A stretch of DNA of 53,750 nucleotides from Paraburkholderia domus. GTDB lineage: Bacteria; Pseudomonadota; Gammaproteobacteria; Burkholderiales; Burkholderiaceae. The stretch spans positions 1-53,750 of the forward strand of contig NZ_CAJNAT010000042.1 in NCBI RefSeq assembly GCF_905220705.1, in the 5' to 3' direction. Positions 50,818-53,750 of this stretch are shown here, piece after piece (the stretch's first letter is position 1; the number at the start of each line of letters is the position of its first letter). The notes beneath the pieces were generated by a model. It ran no database searches. It had not been told where the DNA came from and saw only the letters and a program-made list of their open reading frames with translations. The position numbers and the translations under genes were made by a program.

Positions 50818-50920
50818 ACGACCAGTGCCGAGAATTCAGATACGGCGCACGCATCCGACTTCAGCGCAGTTCGCGTGCCGTGCCGATTCAATCACACAGT
50901 CTGAATATTGGAGACACCCC

Positions 50921-52138
50921 ATGGAACAGCTGGATCTGAAGATCGCAATAATCGGTGCCGGCATCGGCGGCCTCACGCTCGCGCTCGCACTGCGAGAACA
51001 TGGCATCGACGCGCAGCTCTACGAGCAGACCGACGAACTTCGCGAGGTCGGAGCGGCAGTCGCGCTGTCGGCGAATGCGACGCGGTTTTACGAGCGCATG
51101 GGACTGCGTGCAGCCTTCGACGCGGTGTGCGCTGAAATACCCGCGCTGATCTATCGGGACGGGCGCAGCGGCGAAGTGATTGGACAGCATCGTGGCGAAC
51201 CGAGCTATCGCCAGCAGTTCGGGGGATCCTATTGGGGCGTACACCGCGCGGACCTGCAGGCCGTGCTGTCGAACGCGGTCGGCCTCGAGCGCATCAATCT
51301 CAGCCATCGGCTGACCGATCTCGTGCAGCACCCGGATCGTGTGAGTCTGAGTTTCGCCAACGGTCGGCACATCGACGCCGATCTGGTGATCGGCGCGGAC
51401 GGGGCACGCTCGATCACGCGGCACTGGATGCTCGGCTACGACGACGCCCTGTATTCGGGCTGCTCAGGTTTTCGTGGCGTGGTGCCGGCTGGACGCATGG
51501 ATCTGCTGCCCGATCCCGAGGCCATTCAGTTCTGGGTCGGACCACAGGGCCATCTGCTTCACTATCCGATCGGCGACAAAGGCGACCAGAACTTTCTGCT
51601 CGTCGAGCGCCATCCCTCGCCGTGGCCGTCACGCGACTGGGTCACGCCGGCGAGCGAGGGTGAGCAGCTGCGCCTGTTCAAGGACTGGCATCCGGCGGTG
51701 GTGCAGATGATCACGGCGGTGCCGATCAGCCAGCGCTGGGGCCTGTTCCATCGTCCCCCGCTCGGGCGCTGGAGCAAGGGCCGCGTAACGCTCATCGGCG
51801 ATGCCGCGCATGCGCTCGTGCCGCACCATGGCCAGGGTGCCAATCAGTCGATCGAAGATGCCGTGGTGCTGGCCGCGCAGCTGGCCAAGGCGGGCCCGGG
51901 TCGCTGGCGCGAGGCGCAGGAGGCCTACGAGCGGTTGCGGCGCGGCCGCACGCGCAAGGTGCAATACGCCTCGATATCGACGGCAGACGTGTTGCATCTG
52001 CCGGACGGACCCGAGGCACAGGCGCGCAACGCCCGCCTTAGCGCACGCGACAGCCTGCTGCATCATATCGACTGGATTCACGATTTCGACGCCCTTGCAC
52101 AAGAGCCGACCGAACGCCAGGGCGGCACCTGGCTTTGA
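50921..52138 (+). CDS. FAD-dependent monooxygenase, salicylate hydroxylase-like
   Basis: A 405-residue class A flavoprotein monooxygenase. FAD-binding motif GAGIGG at residues 12-17, DG motif VIGADGARS, and GDAAHALVPHHGQGANQSIEDAVVLAAQL near 290-320. The overall match is to salicylate 1-hydroxylase, 3-hydroxybenzoate 6-hydroxylase and 6-hydroxynicotinate 3-monooxygenase; the substrate cannot be told apart by eye. GGAGACACCCC precedes ATG 50921. It is controlled by the divergent LysR gene. Confidence 0.9.
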   Translation: MEQLDLKIAIIGAGIGGLTLALALREHGIDAQLYEQTDELREVGAAVALSANATRFYERMGLRAAFDAVCAEIPALIYRDGRSGEVIGQHRGEPSYRQQFGGSYWGVHRADLQAVLSNAVGLERINLSHRLTDLVQHPDRVSLSFANGRHIDADLVIGADGARSITRHWMLGYDDALYSGCSGFRGVVPAGRMDLLPDPEAIQFWVGPQGHLLHYPIGDKGDQNFLLVERHPSPWPSRDWVTPASEGEQLRLFKDWHPAVVQMITAVPISQRWGLFHRPPLGRWSKGRVTLIGDAAHALVPHHGQGANQSIEDAVVLAAQLAKAGPGRWREAQEAYERLRRGRTRKVQYASISTADVLHLPDGPEAQARNARLSARDSLLHHIDWIHDFDALAQEPTERQGGTWL

Positions 52139-52181
52139 ACTGCGCTCCTCTCTTTGACGCCTGCGCGACTGTCCTGGCTCG

Positions 52182-52265
52182 TTGAGGGTTGTTGGATGAC
52201 CGCCGTGGTCGCCATGACTGTGAACATGCTGCGCCGCGTGCCGGCAGGCGTCGAACAACCCTCAA
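52182..52265. repeat. Dispersed repeat family B, copy 3 (inverted)
   Basis: An 84-base element bounded by perfect 12-bp inverted repeats TTGAGGGTTGTT and AACAACCCTCAA. Read on the minus strand it begins GTTGTTCGACGCCTGCC, the start of family B, and its interior is a diverged version of copies 1 and 2. It resembles a MITE-like element. Confidence 0.65.
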
Positions 52266-52390
52266 GGTCAGCCCCTGTTCGATTTTTCCTGGGCCGGTTC
52301 AAGATCGGCCAATTATCGGCAGGCTCGGCTGACCGAAGTGGTGCTCTCTGAAGCAACCTTGGCCCCCGGCTGTCGAATGGCCGTTTGATA

Positions 52391-52543
52391 GGGCGGAGCC
52401 GCCATCCGAATGTCCGGGTGACACGTCGGACGAATGACCCTTCTGGCCAGCAGTACGCGTTCGCACAAACCGCCGGAAAGCTGCCATTGAGAATTCCAAC
52501 ATCCTCACGGCGGCACGTTAATCGAACTGGTGCTATCGGCCAT
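52391..52543 (+). repeat. Repeat family D word and family C, copy 2
   Basis: GGGCGGAGCCGCCATCCGAA with TGTCC (52391-52417) is the best family D word. It is followed by family C (52465-52543), identical over 33 bases to 27177-27209 and with GCTATCGGCCAT (52532-52543) at the same distance. The rest of 52139-52650 holds no gene. Confidence 0.75.
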
Positions 52544-52650
52544 CAGCGGTCATTGGACTGCCTGCCCCGAATTGACGACAATCTAATAGTCTAAACTTTG
52601 TGACAATTGGCACTGCTTGAATCAGAGCGGTCGCGATCAAGGAGGCGTAA

Positions 52651-53295
52651 ATGGGTAAACCTTCCAGAACAGCGCTATTCTCTGCATCCCGCATGTGGGA
52701 CTGGCCGACAGTCGCCGCATTATTGGTTGCAGCCCCCGAACTCGTCGCGGCGAGCGACCCGCAGGGGCACACCGCCCTGCATCGGGCATGCGCGGTCAAG
52801 CCTGGCAGTAGTCCACAACTGGTCGAGCCGCACGGCGTAAGAACCATCACAACGTTGCTCGAAGCAGGTGCGGACCTCGAACGGGCCGTGCCAATGGGTG
52901 AGGACGAAGGGGATTTTCGAGCTACGCCGCTATGGTATGCGGTCGCCCGTGGAGAAAACTTTCCTTTGGTCGAGTTTCTTTTGCAGCGTGGCGCCAACGC
53001 CAGCTATTCGCTTTGGGCGGCCGTGTGGCGCGACGACGACGATGTATGTCGTGCGCTGTTGAAGTCCAAACCGGAACTGAATCTCAGGGCGCATGGCGAG
53101 ACACCCATTTTCTATGCGGCGAGGCTCCAGCGGCTTGCTACGTTGGCCCTATTGATCGACGCCGGAGCGGACCCGTCGATTCCAGATTCGGTAGGTCGCG
53201 ACAGCGTAGCGATCGCTCGGGAACGCAAACTGCCGGAAGAAATTATCGAACGGATGGTGTCGCTACAGCAGCGCAAGCTACGCCGCCGTACTTAA
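52651..53295 (+). CDS. Ankyrin-repeat protein
   Basis: A 214-residue cytoplasmic protein with about five ankyrin repeats: LFSASRMWDWPTVAALLVAAPEL, GHTALHRACAV, TTLLEAGADLERAV, ATPLWYAVARGENFPLVEFLLQRGA, ETPIFYAARLQRLATLALLIDAGADPS. Each has the typical TPLxxA and LLxxGA pattern. Such proteins serve as protein-binding scaffolds; the partner is unknown. The consensus ribosome site AAGGAGGCGTAA precedes the ATG. It stands alone between repeat-rich gaps. Confidence 0.88.
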   Translation: MGKPSRTALFSASRMWDWPTVAALLVAAPELVAASDPQGHTALHRACAVKPGSSPQLVEPHGVRTITTLLEAGADLERAVPMGEDEGDFRATPLWYAVARGENFPLVEFLLQRGANASYSLWAAVWRDDDDVCRALLKSKPELNLRAHGETPIFYAARLQRLATLALLIDAGADPSIPDSVGRDSVAIARERKLPEEIIERMVSLQQRKLRRRT

Positions 53296-53370
53296 AAGGT
53301 ATGCTCGGGTCTCTCCAGCATTACCCTCGCGAATGGCTGTTTTGGAGAACCGCCATGGTCTCTTCAGGGT

Positions 53371-53461
53371 CGGGAGTGTGCGTTCGCTGATGCAGGAAGC
53401 TGCCATCGGGCTGCTCGATGCCGCCATCGTCGGCAATCGGCCGCATTGCTGACGTAGAACC
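53371..53461 (-). repeat. Dispersed repeat family A, copy 3
   Basis: Its complement aligns without gaps over 91 bases with 19661-19751 and 49538-49628 (GGTTCTACGTCAGCAATG start, CGAGCAG, GGCAGCTTCCTGCATC, CTCCCG end). It lies between the ankyrin gene and the broken membrane-protein gene. Confidence 0.8.
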
Positions 53462-53519
53462 CAGCCCGCCCGAGTGGCAGCTCCGGTCGATGAACCGCCG
53501 GACAAAGCCAAAACACAAA

Positions 53520-53641
53520 TCAGCGCATACCGCCACGCACCGGCCCAAGCATGTCGTGGATGCCAAACGTCATCATCGCGAGAAACGCCAGCAGCGCCAG
53601 ATAGTAGAACGCATAGGTGAGTTTCACCGACGGCGCAATAC
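53520..53641 (-). pseudogene. C-terminal fragment of a membrane protein cut by an IS element
   Basis: The minus strand reads SIAPSVKLTYAFYYLALLAFLAMMTFGIHDMLGPVRGGMR and a stop. It is one transmembrane helix and a short tail, the end of a larger membrane protein. Upstream of it the frame enters the IS end at 53642, so the gene's front is missing or lies beyond the insertion. The parent family cannot be named. Confidence 0.55.
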
Positions 53642-53750
53642 TGAAGTTGACCCGCGAAAACGGACGCCTATCCTTTTGAAGAAGGAGGTGCCGAAATGGG
53701 CAAGCATCGTACCCCGTACCCGGCGGAATTCCGGGCACAAATGGTTGAAC
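53642..53750 (+). mobile_element. Left end of an IS3-family insertion sequence
   Basis: TGAAGTTGACCCGCG followed by AAAACGGACG looks like the left terminal inverted repeat of an IS3-family element. After 40 bases comes GAAGGAGGTG and a start ATG, so the element enters from the left and runs off the window. The right end and any target duplication are outside. Confidence 0.7.
53696..53750 (+). CDS. IS3-family transposase OrfA, partial
   Basis: Only the first 18 codons are inside the window: MGKHRTPYPAEFRAQMVE. This is the start of an IS3-type OrfA, whose N-terminus is a helix-turn-helix DNA-binding domain (Tnp_1/HTH_Tnp). The strong ribosome site GAAGGAGGTG supports the start. It is truncated by the window edge. 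Confidence 0.8.
   Translation, partial: MGKHRTPYPAEFRAQMVE

Overview
The window is high-GC, densely coded DNA. Its gene families (DUF2783 next to an MhpA-like hydroxylase, DUF3142, a UgpC-type sugar ABC operon, DUF3096, DUF3309, CsbD, entericidin, many LysR/IclR/RpiR regulators) and its codon use point to a Burkholderiales chromosome or large secondary replicon, most likely Paraburkholderia or a close relative. All family calls were made by eye from the sequence; no database search was run.

Left part (1-19.5 kb), ordinary catabolic and transport genes. A four-gene leftward operon (metallo-beta-lactamase-fold protein, FAD aromatic hydroxylase, DUF2783, MFS transporter) faces two tandem IclR regulators, with a promoter and palindrome between them. 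Next come a leftward three-gene envelope operon with overlapping genes (TPR-like membrane protein, DUF3142 lipoprotein, secreted protein) and a MerR regulator fused to a P-loop domain, with a classical 19-bp-spacer MerR promoter. A divergent sugar/polyol ABC locus follows: RpiR regulator, ATPase and SDR leftward; binding protein and two permeases rightward.

Middle part (19.5-36 kb), an accessory region with long gene-poor stretches, dispersed intergenic repeats and many unrecognised genes. It holds several hypothetical envelope proteins, a DUF4238 protein, a secreted protein built of cysteine-pair repeats, a minimal 204-residue tyrosine recombinase whose ribosome site lies in a hairpin, and a two-gene McrBC-like AAA+/nuclease system (28.9-33.0 kb) that probably acts in defence. 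It then has an orphan amidase-effector/immunity-like cluster with one broken amidase, and a small gene with a long structured leader.

Right part (36-49 kb), signalling and envelope stress. A hybrid histidine kinase and a NarL/LuxR response regulator are followed by a run of small secreted, lipoprotein and membrane genes (two paralogous secreted peptides, CsbD, PRC-barrel, DUF3096, SYLF, Spy-like, His-rich, entericidin-like, DUF3309). This run also contains phosphoglucomutase, a Crp/Fnr-like regulator with a truncated duplicate, and a histidine kinase with an apparent internal deletion. Shared short motifs suggest co-regulation.

Right end (49-53.75 kb). A LysR regulator is divergent from a salicylate-hydroxylase-like FAD monooxygenase. 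Then come an ankyrin-repeat protein and the left end of an IS3-family element that interrupts a membrane-protein gene. At least three dispersed repeat families (called A, B and C here), plus a weaker fourth (D), recur in the gene-poor gaps.
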